Shown here: positions 50,428 through 63,587 of the stretch, piece by piece
How the letters are laid out: every line of letters begins with the position of its first letter
How positions within the stretch are numbered: the first letter of the stretch is position 1
Source: Serpula lacrymans var. lacrymans S7.9
Lineage: Eukaryota; Basidiomycota; Agaricomycetes; Boletales; Serpulaceae
Reading direction: 5' to 3'
Assembly: GCF_000218685.1 (NCBI RefSeq)
Contig: NW_006763301.1
Coordinates: 620,001-684,000 of the forward strand
DNA: 64,000 nucleotides
The notes under the pieces: model-generated
The model's database searches: none
What the model saw: the letters and a program-made list of their open reading frames with translations, nothing else
Told to the model about the DNA's origin: nothing
Made by a program: the position numbers and the translations under genes

Positions 50428-50517
50428 CACGGTGAACTTGGACCTAAAAGTCTTAACCTAACAATGACGTCACAGCGATAAGCAATTTTGGTGAAAGGGG
50501 AAAAAATTCCACAAAAA

Positions 50518-50610
50518 CGACACCAGCAGGATTTGAACCTGCGCCCTCAAAGAGGAACAGATATCAGAGAAGATTCGAATCTGTCGCCGTAACCACTTGG
50601 CTATAGTGCC
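50518..50610 (-). tRNA. tRNA-Ser(CGA) with an 11-nt intron
   Basis: Read on the minus strand: acceptor arms GGCACTA and TGGTGTC pair over 7 positions (with G-U pairs) plus discriminator G. The D-arm has GCC/GGC. The anticodon stem ACAGA/TCTGT encloses loop TTCGAA, then an 11-nt insert before the last loop base, giving anticodon CGA with an intron after position 37. A long variable arm (CCTC-TTT-GAGG) is typical of Ser/Leu tRNAs. The T-arm GCAGG-TTCAAAT-CCTGC is perfect. It lies between the unknown gene and the STT4 gene. Confidence 0.93.
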
Positions 50611-50752
50611 TTACGATAAGGGACACGCATTGTTTGCATATATCTACAGAGGTTTTTCTATGACCCTCTGGCTTCGAATCAAGTTATACGTTGACTCTTC
50701 TTGCGATTTCATTGAGAGGCAACCTTGCAGGTCCCAGCAAAGTTATCTAGTC

Positions 50753-53700
50753 ATGGACTGGTATGTTTTCAACGAATTTCAAGCACGATAGCATCACTCA
50801 CAGCACAGCGCAACCTCCAAGTCTCGAATTGAATATACACCAACAAATTCTCTCTGACCTCGCGTCAAGTGTTATAGTCGAGGATGGGGCCAGTTTGGCC
50901 AGCACAAAGTCCATCATAGAAAGCAAAGTCGTAATTACAAAGGCAGGTCAGGACGTCGTCCCGAATGGCTCAGATGACGGAGAGGACACGTCGCGAATGT
51001 TCATGGTATGTTACCGTTATTGTAAATGTGGCATGTCCCTATTCATCCCAAGGAAGTCTGCATCCAGAGTTCATTGCAACATAGCATACGGGGAATTAGC
51101 TATCCATTTCCCAACTGACATTATTTCTGAGCATACAAGTACACTTATTCCGACGCTCATCGATATTCTACGCGGTATTCCTAGGACTGAATTCGATCAA
51201 TGTCTATCGTGGGACGGTAATTTACCATCATACTGTGATAATATAACCAGTCTACTTATATCTCTGACCGCAGAATGGTCCTTACCAGATCAACTGGTCT
51301 TTTCCACCGTGTCAGCCTTATTGCGTATTGCTCACGCACAGGAGCAATATGCTGAAGATGTTATACTTGCCATCTCGGAATTCATCACAGCGACAGTAGA
51401 GCAGCTCAAAACATCGACTTGTGAGTCCTCCACCCAAGTTCAAACCATACAGACTGCAACTAACGCCATCCCTTTAGCTACCGATGTCCTTACTCAAGTA
51501 GCACCTTCGGTCCATGGTTTGTACCGTGCAATCACTTCGACCTTATATCCATGGTCTTGTGATCAGTGGCAGCAGCTTTCTGAAATTATACGAGGCCTGG
51601 TCGCTCCTGATGTTCTCGAGCGGTTGAACCGTTTACTTCTGGACATCAGTCGAGAGGAGGACGCGGATCCTGAAACGATGCTATTCATGCAAACGTTCAT
51701 TGCGCGTTATATCTCCCAAGGTCGCCCCCTCAGTGGCCATTTCATTGTCTGCTGTGCTTTGGAGGTACAGTGGACTGTTCTCGCTCAGGTATTGGCGCCT
51801 CCACAGGGCTTGCAGAGTGGTCAGGTCGTCGAAGCAGCAGCAGCGAATAAATCTTGGCTCTCGCTGATGCGCAGAGCCGCGATTGATCTGAACATAAGTG
51901 ATGAAAAAAGCAGAAATTCGTTAAAGTCTACCATCCAGTATTCAATGCAGTGGTTTCACGAGTTACTTGCCCAGCTTGAGGAAATGGATACGGAGCCGTC
52001 GATTGATATCTATGCTTGGGAAACCATGTCTGAGTGTTTGGTAGTTTTCTCTCTTTGCCATATGTCACCTTCATAACTAAAGATTGATACTGACAGAAAC
52101 TTGCATCCGTTTGCTCAATCGCTTTAAGGGAGCTCGATCGTTACTTGTACTCTGAGTTAACGCTTCTGTTGAGTGACGAATCGCCTGTCTCGGATAACCT
52201 AGTGCAAGAAGCTGCGCTCAAGGCTACAACGGTTCTAGTGCAAAGGTCTGTATCCCCATATCACGATTGGATGGAGTCTGATTATTCATTCAAGTTTTCC
52301 GGAGATTGCTCCTCCCATGGTGAATCATCTACGTCGACTCGTCACCTCACCTCTTCCTATATTCGAATGTGAATATGGTTTAGAAAATCGACCTCCTCCT
52401 GCCTTGACGGCTGCTGCTAAATGTTTGGCTCTTTGTATTAAGGTTAGTTTACTGATTCCCACTTTAAGTCGCCCAATGATTTTTCAATGAATTGTTTTAG
52501 CTATCACCAGGCGATGATTCTGTGATGTCTAATATGTATTCTCTTCTGAACTACATTGCAGCCACAAGCAAGGAGATCTACGAAAGTTCAAGTAGCTCAC
52601 AGATGGTCGATAATCCCTTTTATACTTCATCAGACCACGCGACTCTCCACTCTGACGATACTGGCCTCCGAGGGAGAACGGACGAAGAGAAAAGGCTCAT
52701 TGGTATAACCACGATTTCGGTTGTGACGAGACTTTCTTTTGAGTTTGAGAACGAAGAGGTGTGTTGGCTTTGTCCTCTTGCGTTATCAATGCTAATGGAT
52801 TCCCTTAGGTGACCAAACTGACGATCTCAATGCTCTTACAAAGGCTGCGAACCGCAGAACCTACTGTTGAGGCTGCAATTGCTCATAACCTTGTAGATTT
52901 GGCATTGTCTGCACCAGAGGGTTCATTTGCTGATACGATTCGCGTTTTCTCGTCCATCAATCGCACCGCTAACCCAGATGACCCTAGATTTTCTAATAAC
53001 ATGGTGAGAGTAGATGCTAGTTTTATAGCGAGATGATTAATGATATACTGTTAGGTATTGTCAGCTCAAACAAGGCTTGCTCAAGAATTACGTCGTAGAC
53101 CAGATCTTTACGACTTATATCTGGTTGAACTTCTCACCCTTTTTACCGATAAAGGCATTGCTATACAAAACGTGGTGGCCTCCAACCATCATACCAAGGT
53201 AACTGGAAAATGTTATGGACTAAAGTTCATTTCTAAAATGCTTGATGGCAGACGGAAGACATGGTTGAGCAATTGGCTTCTCTTTTGTTGCCAATCGACG
53301 CACTCCTGGACCATGATGACTTCAACCCACACATCAACGCTTCTCCAGAGGCTGTTATTTTGTTCAGAAACATGTGGTTCCTTTGTGTGCTCTTCGGCTT
53401 TACAAACGAGGAAGGAAAAGAGAAGACTGCGATGGACTGGCAGCAGCCCGCACTTGCTCGTATAGCCTCTAAAACACCCTGCATGGTGTTAGAGGAAGCT
53501 CATGATGCTGTAAGTGAACTAGAGTATAATACTGTCGTTCGCCGTGAATATGCACATTCGGTAAGTCAATCTGTTATATGCAGTATTTCGTTCTTTAAAA
53601 GTTCCTTCTTAGGAACTGATTAAACATCGTGGTTTCCTGACTCGACATATATCTATTCGCGCGGGCGAAATTCGTTCTCTGTCATCCGGTCAAGTTATAT

Positions 53701-56700
53701 TTTTGTTGACTATGCATGACGTAGAGAGCATGCGTTCAGCATTGGGACTCCCCTCATCGTTAGTTACGTACTTTACAAACAGCAATCTGAACATGCATGC
53801 AAGCTTGAGCGCATGTATGGAATCTATCGCAGAAAAGGTGCGTACGTGCAACTCTCAGTATAAGCACATGTTTTATTTTTGATGTAGGTGATACGCGGAT
53901 GTGTCAACGATTTGAATATCCAAGCTTCAGAACAATCTTTGCCTGACTATCTGTCTGGAGAGTTGCGCAAATTGTTGGTGTATAGCACTCACCGTATTGC
54001 AAAAGCTCGGGATATTGCAAATAAATATCTGAACCGACTCATCACATCATTCCCATCACTCATGTGCGATCCTCCTCTTGTCTACGGAATCCTGGAAACA
54101 TTGACATTACTGCGTCGTGCCTGTGAAAACGAGTTTACCGATGAGGTAAGATTTTTGACTGTTGCAGTTTGCATTAAGGTGACCACCAGGACAGTATAAT
54201 CCGGTTTACGAATTCCATTCGGAACGCACAGGTATTACTCTACAGCTTACCGACAACTATAAAACCAGGAACGAGATTCTAGCTCAACTTCAACGTAATG
54301 CCAATACTTGGCTTGAATTGGCATTAGGGCGTGCCCCTATTGAGCTACAATCGACTCTACAGGTATATCGGACTTCACCTTGGTTGCACGGATCATTATA
54401 AAATTTATTTCAGAAATATCTTGCCATCAACCAATCTTTGTCTGGAGCTGATTCTGCAGAGCTCGGCGCCTCTATCGCAGAACAGTTCGGAAAAGCTATT
54501 GGCCCGGTGCAGCGACAACTTAGTGAGTTCATATGAATGTTTTTGATAAGCGATCTAAGCGTTGGACATCAGCATCACTCTCAGCTCTGTCCAACTGGAA
54601 GTCTGATCGTGCAAAAATACTAGCAAGCCAGCTTGCAAGCAAAGGGTATTTTGCAGGAGAAGTTGCTGGTCTCCGTCTCGCTAATAGAGCAGGTGTGTCC
54701 TATTTGATTATGAGGTACTGATATTGAAAGAAGTACTTATCAGGCCAAGATAAACTTGAGGAATTACCTCCACAGAGTGCACCTTCTACCGAAATAGAAG
54801 CATTGAAAAATAAACTCGCTCACACCATGGACGATATTCGCGGCAAAAATAGTACTTTGACTGTCCAGGACCTCAAGCGTCTCTTATTTCGTTGTGCTGC
54901 TATCGTCATCTCCTCGGACAAGGTATATTACCTTTTGCTTATGAACTTACGAAGTGAATGCTAATTGATAATTCATTCTCAGTGCGAGTACACATTACTA
55001 CATTATTTAGTGTCTCTGCCTTTCGGTGTCTTCAGTCCATCGGCAATCTCAGCTGGAATCGAAGTTTGGACTTGGGTTATTGCGGAAAAACTTGCTTTGG
55101 AAGTTGCTCTCATGGCAGAAATATTATCTTCGTGGTTTGACAGTGTTAGGGAACGGAAAGGAATCTTCTCGACTTCATACAAGTTAGTTCAATCCACTTT
55201 ATTATGCTAGTAACCTGACAAACGCCTTGGTACAGTTATAACGACCCTTTCTTTCATCCAATAAGCTACAGTCCTACTGATAAGGAAGAGATTGATCGCG
55301 CGACGACGCACGCTCACCGCCTTCTGTTTCCTCACACTCTTATCTTGCAAATGCTATTTAGCCGTCTACAAGCGGCCAGATACTGCAGGCCGACTGTGAT
55401 GTTCCTGATTCAACGTTTAGTGCTACGTTCGGCTAGTACTCCAAAACTATTCAGGCAAGTCGTACTACACAGTTAACGGCGCATCGTGGTGACTTTATTC
55501 TACAGCACCCATCCTCTTGCTCGAGAACTACGCTACTCTTTTCTTCTCTTCGGATTTGAAACGCTGAGAAGCTCTCATTTGGATGCTTTCTGTGAATGCC
55601 TCTTACGAGAGAGTCTCTATCAAACAGCCTATTCTTGGTTTGCTGTTCGTCCACAGTAAGTTGCATGCAATAGCATTGTGTTTCTCCCTAACCTCACCAT
55701 TGAAGATGGTCATATGGTGCAAACCGGGTGCAAATAGATGCAGATATCAAGGTTTTATCAGAATTCTTGTCGTACTTGCAGAGTGATCTTGTGCGAGGTA
55801 CGGTTACGCTATCAAGTTTATCCCCAGCCCAATCTGCATCTCGGACATCCGGTGAGCTTTATCTCAGCAGAAAGAAATATCAAAGGCTTATCTGACACGT
55901 TATAGCTTATGTTTCTCGCCTCAAGAACATAAATCAACCTTTGAGACTTCTCGTTGAAAATGAGATCTTTAAACTAACTGTTTGGGCCAATCCCAGTAGC
56001 GATGCTAAAAGAGGGACCGATCCTTCTGGAACGGTTGAGCGTAGTATACTAGAGGTAAGTTCATATGCCTTGTGGTGGACACATGATTCACTAAACCAAT
56101 TCAGAGTTCCTGGCCGGCGCTTATCAGGACAGTATGGGAAGTTGATCCCTCTGTCGCAATTTATATGACCGAGCGTTTCAAAAGTCTCGCCGCCCAAGGG
56201 GAAGTGGGGAAGCTTGTTCGCTCCAATACCTCTGAAATTCTACACATACCAGAAGCATTACGGTTCTTGCTTGGAGATAGGTTGGAAGGAAATGCTCGAC
56301 GAGAACTCAAAGTATGGACACTTCAAATCTCCAAATGTGTTGCTTTGTTGATATACCAAATTTTTCAGCACCTCCTTATTTGGGCACCTGTCCCTCCGGT
56401 TATCGCAGTGACCTTTTTTGAGAGACGTTACAACAACGACCCTCTGATTCTGCAATATGCACATCGGGTTTTGAAACAACATCCTGTGGATTTAACATTC
56501 TTTTTTGTCCCACAGGTCGTGCAGGCTTTGCGACACGACGACCTTGGTAATCTCGCCTCTATGCGCAGTGGTTGTACATATTGACTGATATTCTCCAGGT
56601 TACGTGGCTAGATTCATTTTCGAAACTGCAAGGATTTCCCAGTTGTTCTGTCACCAAATTATATGGAATATGAAGGCCAACTGCTACAAGGATGATGTTG

Positions 56701-58375
56701 CAGAGATCGTAAGCCTTCGTTGACGTGATCCAGTGCAACACTAACGCTGTATGCAGGAAGATCCCATGAAGCCAGCCTTGGACGAGATGACCGACATGGT
56801 AGTCAACTCGTTGTCTGGTGAGGCCAGGTTATTCTATGATCGCGAATTTGGATTTTTCCACGAAGTCACTTCGATATCTGGAAAATTGAGGCCTTTTATA
56901 AAGAAAACCAAGCCAGAAAAGAAGGTATGCAAGACAAAGAAATAATTTAGATGAGTTACCCATCACGCTTGCTTGTAGGCCAAGATCGACGAAGAAATGG
57001 CGAAGATCCCTGTTGATGTTGGAGTATACCTTCCCAGTAATCCAGATGGAAAAGTTGTCGACATTGATAAGAAATCTGGTCGTCCTTTACAAAGTCACGC
57101 GAAGGTAATTGATTCACTGTCTCACTCTTTCACGCTAACGAGGTTTGCATAGGCTCCATTCATGGCAACGTTCAAGGTTAGAAAGGAGCGTGTCACTATC
57201 GCTTCAGATCCTGAATTGCTCCTGGATGGCGTTGGTGAGGAGACGCGTGAGGAATACGATGTCTGGCAACAAGCTATTTTCAAAGTAGGAGACGATTGTC
57301 GGCAGGACGTCCTTGCGCTACAGGTCATCGCGATGTTCAAGAACATATTCACAAGCGTTGGCTTGACATTATATCTTTATCCGTACAGGGTCACTGCCAC
57401 TGCTCCTGGTGTATGCTTCCAAAAACTCTTAGGTTGGATAGCTCACTGACCTCTTTGTATAGTGTGGAGTCATCGACGTAGTACCTAATTCAACATCACG
57501 AGATGAGATGGGACGCGCGAAGGTCAACGACTTACTGGATTTCTTCATAGCTAAATATGGTGGTGAAGAGACTGTTGCCTTTCAACGAGCTCGCCTCAAC
57601 TTTATACAATCAATGGCTGCATATTCTGTTGCTTGTTACATACTGCAAATCAAGGATAGACACAACGGAAACATTATGATTGACGGTGAAGGTCATATTG
57701 TGCATATCGGTAAGCACCTCCGACTTGGTATTGCACTGCTCGAGCCTAACTGTGTGTTTGCAATAGACTTTGGCTTCCTTTTTGACATAGATAAGTGTGT
57801 TTTTGCATTGGCTTTATTCATAGACTGATGACTTTCCGCCATTCCTCTACGGCCCGGAGTAAGTTGCATTCGTTGTTTACTTTGAGGTCATTGACACATA
57901 TTTTGCTTGATGTTAGGGTGTCAAATTCGAGCCGAATTCTTTCAAGCTTAACCATGAAATGGTACTTCTAATGGGCGGACGATACTCTCAGGGCTACGAG
58001 CTATTCCAGCACCTGACAGTGAAAGCGTTTTTGGCCATACGGCCTCATGCCGACCAGTTGATCAGTACCGTGCAGCTGATGCTTGGAACTGGTCTTCCGT
58101 CCTTCAAAGGCGAACCGACAATCAAGAGGCTCAAAGACCGTTTTGCACTCGGTCTGAATGATCGACAGGCAGCTGAATGGATGATGGGTGTCATTCGAAA
58201 CGCTCATGAAAACGTCCGCAGTACTGCATATGACGAGTTTCAAAGGGTGAGGCTTGATATCATTATGCTACATATCTTGTTAACCGCTTTTCACAGTTAC
58301 AAAACGGTTCGTTTGAAGATTATTGGTACCTTCTGTCTTTATACTAATTGTCTTTTAGGTATCCCATACAAGTGA
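50753..58375 (+). CDS. STT4: Phosphatidylinositol 4-kinase, type III alpha (Stt4)
   Basis: Stt4 makes PI4P at the plasma membrane. About 7.6 kb with many short introns. I take the ATG at 50753 (MDC, then a 30-nt intron) or the one at 50763; both reach [16 protein letters not shown]. The N-terminal 1,300 or so residues are helical, with few recognisable features. The helical accessory domain includes [20 protein letters not shown] and [20 protein letters not shown], then [14 protein letters not shown]. The lipid-kinase core has [57 protein letters not shown], the catalytic loop [20 protein letters not shown] with DFGFLFDI, and the terminal [19 protein letters not shown]. The last exons give QRLQNGIPYK, stop at 58375. 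The catalytic residues look intact. I did not verify every intron in the N-terminal half. Confidence 0.93.
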
Positions 58376-58838
58376 AGACCCCACAAGTGTATTTGCAGGT
58401 ATCCGTTTGGATTATTGGGTACCACTGCCAGCGTCTGGCATATAATATCGCTTACCACTACGTATACTTGCTACTATCAACTATCAGTTCAATGTCTCCG
58501 ATTCAGCGTGACTTGTCCGAATTTGGGATTAAGCATGCATTAAAATCATGAAATACTTGACTATCAAAATAGCCTGTGGTACTCTCTGCCTGAGGAGCGC
58601 TGTAAACCCTTCTGTGACATGAATCCCTTATATAGCAAGCTTGGTTCTAAGTCGGAACGCGCTTGCCCAGATAGACCTTTCAGTTACCCACGAAGGGTCC
58701 CTGGAACGCGACTGGAACGTGTCCGGATCTTTGAGTCACCATGATCATGCTACTCGTTATCGATAAACGAAATATATAAACAGCCACTGACCTGTCCTAG
58801 GACCCTATTGTTCTGAGACCCCGTCAGACTACGAAAAC
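58376..58838. promoter_or_regulatory. Intergenic region upstream of the RdRP gene
   Basis: About 460 bases. A clear TATA-like TATATAAA lies at about 58771-58778, some 60 bases before the RdRP ATG at 58839. No coding exon or RNA gene seen. Confidence 0.5.
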
Positions 58839-61800
58839 ATGGAATTCGACATTAGGAATATTGGCTTCGAGGAGAACGAGTGGAGTGTCACGAAGGCCAT
58901 CTCTGATGTGCTGCATACATACCCAGGTCCTTTTGTGTCTGACCCAACCCAGCGCCCACTCAACTTCAAAGTTACACTCAACAAGGGTCACAGTGGCGTT
59001 CGCAACGACGGCTCTGGCACACTCACATTACCCTCTCGAGACTTTGGCCGGCAGTTTATCAAATGGCAAAAGGATTCAGAATGCAATCGCATACGAGTTA
59101 GCGGCGTTCCCCTCAAGTTTTTCCCCAACAAGACCATTGTTGGGCGAGGACTTATGATGACTTTGGAGAAGGCCCCATACATCGACCCGACTATAGACCA
59201 GGAGCGACAGCAAAGGATATGGGCTCTGTATCCTGCATTTCGAATAGCAACACTTCAAATAGGTATGGACTTCTAACACTTTGTGGCGTCATTGCCACCT
59301 TATGCCAGTGCATAATCGATAGGTACATATTATCGCAAATACACATCTTCACCCACGGCTCCTCGTGCATTCTCTATCGAATGGGAACGGCATTACACAA
59401 AGCAAGGCCTTGCTTGGTTAAGCTTCAACTACGATCACAAGGCATTCCACATCAAGGTAGGAACTGCCTCGATCATTTAAATTTACCAAACACTAATACT
59501 GTCTTGTATGCAGCTCGGTGATCCTATGAAGCATGTCGTTGAACACAATGTAACAGTGAAGTTCTCTAGTATCAACAAACTGGCTATTGGGTATGATTAC
59601 GGAAATCAATGTAATTATCTACTCGCATATCTATAATTTACATTGACATATTACTTTTAACAGTTATTTGTTTCGATTTGTTGACACCGCCAGATTTTGA
59701 AGAAACAGACATTCACAGATCGTCCGAAGGGGACGAAAAAAAGGCTAATGATAAGACTCGCCGCCGTGTTAGCGCTTTGCATCCTGGTCATGCAGCCATT
59801 GCTCCCTATGCTCATCATCTTCGCGTTATTCTGTCAGAAGATGGCGACTTAGAACGATTCGAACAGTTCTGCAGAGTGGCAGAACTCAGACGCCCGATCA
59901 AGGGCGTTAATATTGAAGCTAGTGGGCAGGCTTTTTTTTCGAGCAAATATATCGCCAAGGTGAACAGATGGCTCCGAGGACTAGATTGGCTTGTGGCATT
60001 TCAAGTGGAGGCTCTTCTTCATAATGGTCTTTTAAGCACGGTGGAACTTGACGATCTTCGTGCACCTATCGATAGACTTGTTCAGGAGCATCGAAAGCTT
60101 GCCGGAGAGATACTCCGCTATTTCACCGAAGCACTTGCCTCGCGTTCCCCGAACGAGACACCTAGGCAATGTTTTGACCTGGTGCGACACAGTAAACTGA
60201 AATCAAAGCTACGCACTTCCCCACAAGGCCGATTTTTTTGTCATCATGTTACGTTTACGCCGACACGTATGCTATTAGAGGGTCCTTACATCATTCAGTC
60301 CAATCGAGTTATTCGGAACTATGAAGGTTATGAAGATCACTTCATTCGCGTGGATTTCCGCGATGAAGATCGCCTCAATTATCGATGGAATCGTGAACTT
60401 GACGCATTGGCATTTCTCGAACCCCGCGTAGGCGGCATTCTGAAAAACGGGTTCGAGCTTGCAGGAAGAGATTTTGAATTCTTGGCGTATTCCTCGTCAG
60501 CATTGCGTGAGCACGCTGTATGGTTCGTGAATCCCTTCAGCCATCCAACAGAAGGATGGGTGACATCTGAAAGCATAAGAAGTGGCCTTGGCGATTTCTC
60601 GGGTGTGATTTTCCATCCTTCCAAATACGCAGCTCGCATGGCAGTATGTGCCCCGAATCCTTCTTGTTGTCTTGCGCTTATTCCTCTTTAGCAAGCCTTT
60701 TCTGCAACTGACCCGTCTGTCAAAATCCATAAATCTCAATGGCGAGAAATTCCTGACCTGGGAGATGAAACAACATGTTTCACGGATGGTGTTGGGACTA
60801 TTTCAAGGGAATTAGGCGATATGATTTGGGGAGCGCTATGTGAAGCTCGACGAGATCATGGGGAACATACCATCAAGCCTTCAGCGGTCAGTCAAGATTG
60901 CCTTCATTATTCTCTTAGCCTCATAAAAGCACGATGATACAACAGTATCAGATTCGTTTCTTAGGATACAAAGGGATGGTTGCCATCGATGCACAATTAA
61001 CGGGCGTCCAGATGTGTTTGCGTCCTTCCATGAACAAGTTCTTAGGAAAAGAAACAGAATATGCTGAAATTGAGATTGCCCGCGCATTTGAAAGGCCAAA
61101 TCTGCCTCACCTCAATAGGTACGTTGCACTGGCCTAGCGTTATCTCAATTCCCTCTAACCTGAAGCAGGCCTTTGGTTATGGTTTTAGAGGATCGTGGAG
61201 CTAAGAGAGATAGCTTTGTAAAACTTCAGGACGAAGTTATAGCCGAGACAAGGATGGCGAACGACTCGATCGAGCGCTTCCGCAGCCTTTTGGAAGAACA
61301 TAACTTGGGCCACAATTTCCGTCTATCTCCAATTCTCCAGCAACTCAATGCTTTGGGTCTGGAACTCAAAGCAGATCAAACTAAAGAGGCCATGGACAGT
61401 CCTTTCTTGGCTCAAACACGATCATGCGCTATCAACCATGTCTTACGCAGCGTGAAGCACGAAGCACGAATACAAATACCCAAAAGCTATATGCTTGTAG
61501 GAGTCGCTGATGAGGGTCCCGCATATGTCAATGCTGGCCGAGACAACGTTTTCTGCCTTCCTGAAGGCAAAATTTATGGTTCGTCTTTATGAAGGTAGTC
61601 TCATGGTCTATGTTCTGATATCTGCAAATTTTAGCTTGCGTTCAAAAACCAGGGGACATGGAGCCAATCTGGCTAGAAGGGCTTTGTGTCATATCAAGGA
61701 GTCCTGTCATTCATCCGGGCGATGGTGAGTTCAAGGCGCGAACCTTGGGCAGCAACGCTTAGACCATTTTAGTTCAGCGTGTATATGCCATTGGTAAACC

Positions 61801-63142
61801 ACCGGCGAACAAGTTATGTCTATTTTCTCACTTGAAAAACGTTGTGGTATTACCCTCCGTTGGTATGATATTAAATTTTAGCTATCAACCCAGGAATAAG
61901 CTAATCTGGTCCATCAGGTGCCCGCTCACTAGCTTCATGTCTTGGTGGTGGTGACTTGGACGGGTAAGTCTAGTATTGTCCGTAAATATGATAGTTGGCT
62001 GAAACATATCTATATCTTACAGAGATCTTTATGAAGTTATACAGCACAGTCCATTCCTAGTTACTGAGCACCATGACCCTGCGGAATACCCTGCGGGAAG
62101 CATATTTACACTCGACAGGCCTAGCACTATTGAGGATGTCTGTGACTTCGTGGTGGAATATATTCATTCAGACGTTGTGGTAGGCCTGATTCATATAAAG
62201 CACTGGATTACAATCTCAGTCTGTTTTTAGGGTCTCGTCTCTGACAAGCACATCGTGATTGCAGGTGAGTACACTTAAGTTCTGAAATATTAATTCTCGT
62301 ACTTAATATGTTAACAGATCAATCCAAGGTATTATATCTTCTGTATTCTTTTTGGCAATAACTGAATCGCTTCCGGTGTAAAGCATGGCACCCTAGATCA
62401 AAATTGTCTCAAGCTCAGTGCATTGCACAGTCAAGCTGTTGATTATCCAAAGAACGGCATCAAGGTTGACATATCATTTCTCCCTCGCTCACTCATCCCA
62501 TACAAGCCCGATTGGCATGCTGCGGAAGTGGATTCACCCCGAAAGACAGACTATTACGAGTCCAGTCGCGCTCTTGGCTACCTATACCGGAATATCACAC
62601 TTGAAGATCTTCCTACTTCGGTCCCGCGCAAACCGTATGAACCCCTAGACGACCCTATCTCGAAGGTTCTCAAGCCTCGTGTGAAACGGCAAACACCTGG
62701 ATACACTGACCCAGACGGCGAAAGTAGCGAGATGGAAACTATATTCCAGACATACAGAGATGAGCTCAATTATATCTCCGTGACACACTCCCTTACGAAT
62801 ATTCCTGGCGCTCGCCTACGCGAAGATGAAATTGTCGTTGGTACTATCCTGTCTAAATGCTCCCAAAAAAGATGGAGGAGCGACCGCATGTATCGCATGA
62901 AGGCACACGCCTCATTCCTTGCACATGAGACAAGGCGCGACATACGACTATTGGATACTTTGGAGGACGCGTCCGAAGGTGATATACGAAAAGCTCTCTT
63001 ACGAGCTTGGACGGCTTGGGATCTCAGCCTGAGGAAAAGTGACCCCGGACCTGATGAAGCCCATTGTTTTGGTGCACATAGTTTTGGGCTTATTGCTTTG
63101 GGTATCGTACTAGATTGTCTTGAGAAACTTGGCAGCCTATAA
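58839..63142 (+). CDS. Cellular RNA-dependent RNA polymerase (QDE-1 family)
   Basis: Makes double-stranded RNA for quelling or small-RNA pathways in fungi. The start is MEFDIRNIGFEENEWSVTKA (58839). The N-terminal region reads RPLNFKVTLNKGHSGVRNDG, GTLTLPSRDFGRQFIKWQ and VGRGLMMTLEKAPYIDP. The middle exon 59678-60691 holds the conserved head and neck domain, including FCHHVTFTPTRMLLEGPYII, VIRNYEGYEDHFIRVDFRDE and FHPSKYAARMA. The catalytic core gives CFTDGVGTISRELG, QIRFLGYKGMVAID, CLRPSMNKFL and the metal-binding motif CLGGGDLDGDLYEVI, formed across an intron. This contains the DxDGD signature. Next is DQNCLKLSALHSQAVDYPKN, and the end at 63142 is hydrophobic. Many short introns. It is a cellular gene, not viral: the two-barrel DLDGD type is confined to eukaryotic cells and related phage enzymes. 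Confidence 0.95.
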
Positions 63143-63587
63143 ATGTTGGTTCGTACCTACGAGATAAATACCCTCGCTGACTTCTCGTAGATTGAATTCT
63201 GTCATAGCATCGTATGCATCCATGTACTTTTCTGTCTAGTGACGTCATCACGTGATTCGTACACAATGGATATTTTCTTGTTCCGCGACTTATCCGCGAC
63301 CAATTCTGCATGAACATTTGGGATCTTGAAGTTGCTCTTGTAGAAACTAGCCAGCCCCCCTAATCTTCTAGTTTTTCCCAGAATAAAATCATTTCCACAA
63401 TCACGGAAGGAACTCGTTGAAGAGGGAGTATCGCGTATTTTCGAAGGTAAGGAACCGTAGCAAGTCGTAATCATCCCTATTTCTACTCACAAGTCGCGTT
63501 TACTGGTCTTTGACAATTATAGACCTGAAAACCACACTGTATAATATACGAACTTATATACCATGAAAGTAAAAGACACTGGAAGAC
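63143..63587. promoter_or_regulatory. Intergenic region downstream of RdRP
   Basis: About 445 bases. A palindromic E-box ATCACGTGAT (63246-63255) follows GACGTC (63241-63246). A minus-strand open frame of 90 codons (63202-63474) has no recognisable domain. No confident gene is seen. Confidence 0.4.

Noticed and set aside
63202..63474. 90-codon minus-strand frame downstream of RdRP
   Set aside because: No recognisable domain, and it overlaps the likely 3' UTR of RdRP and the promoter of the next gene. Too weak to call.
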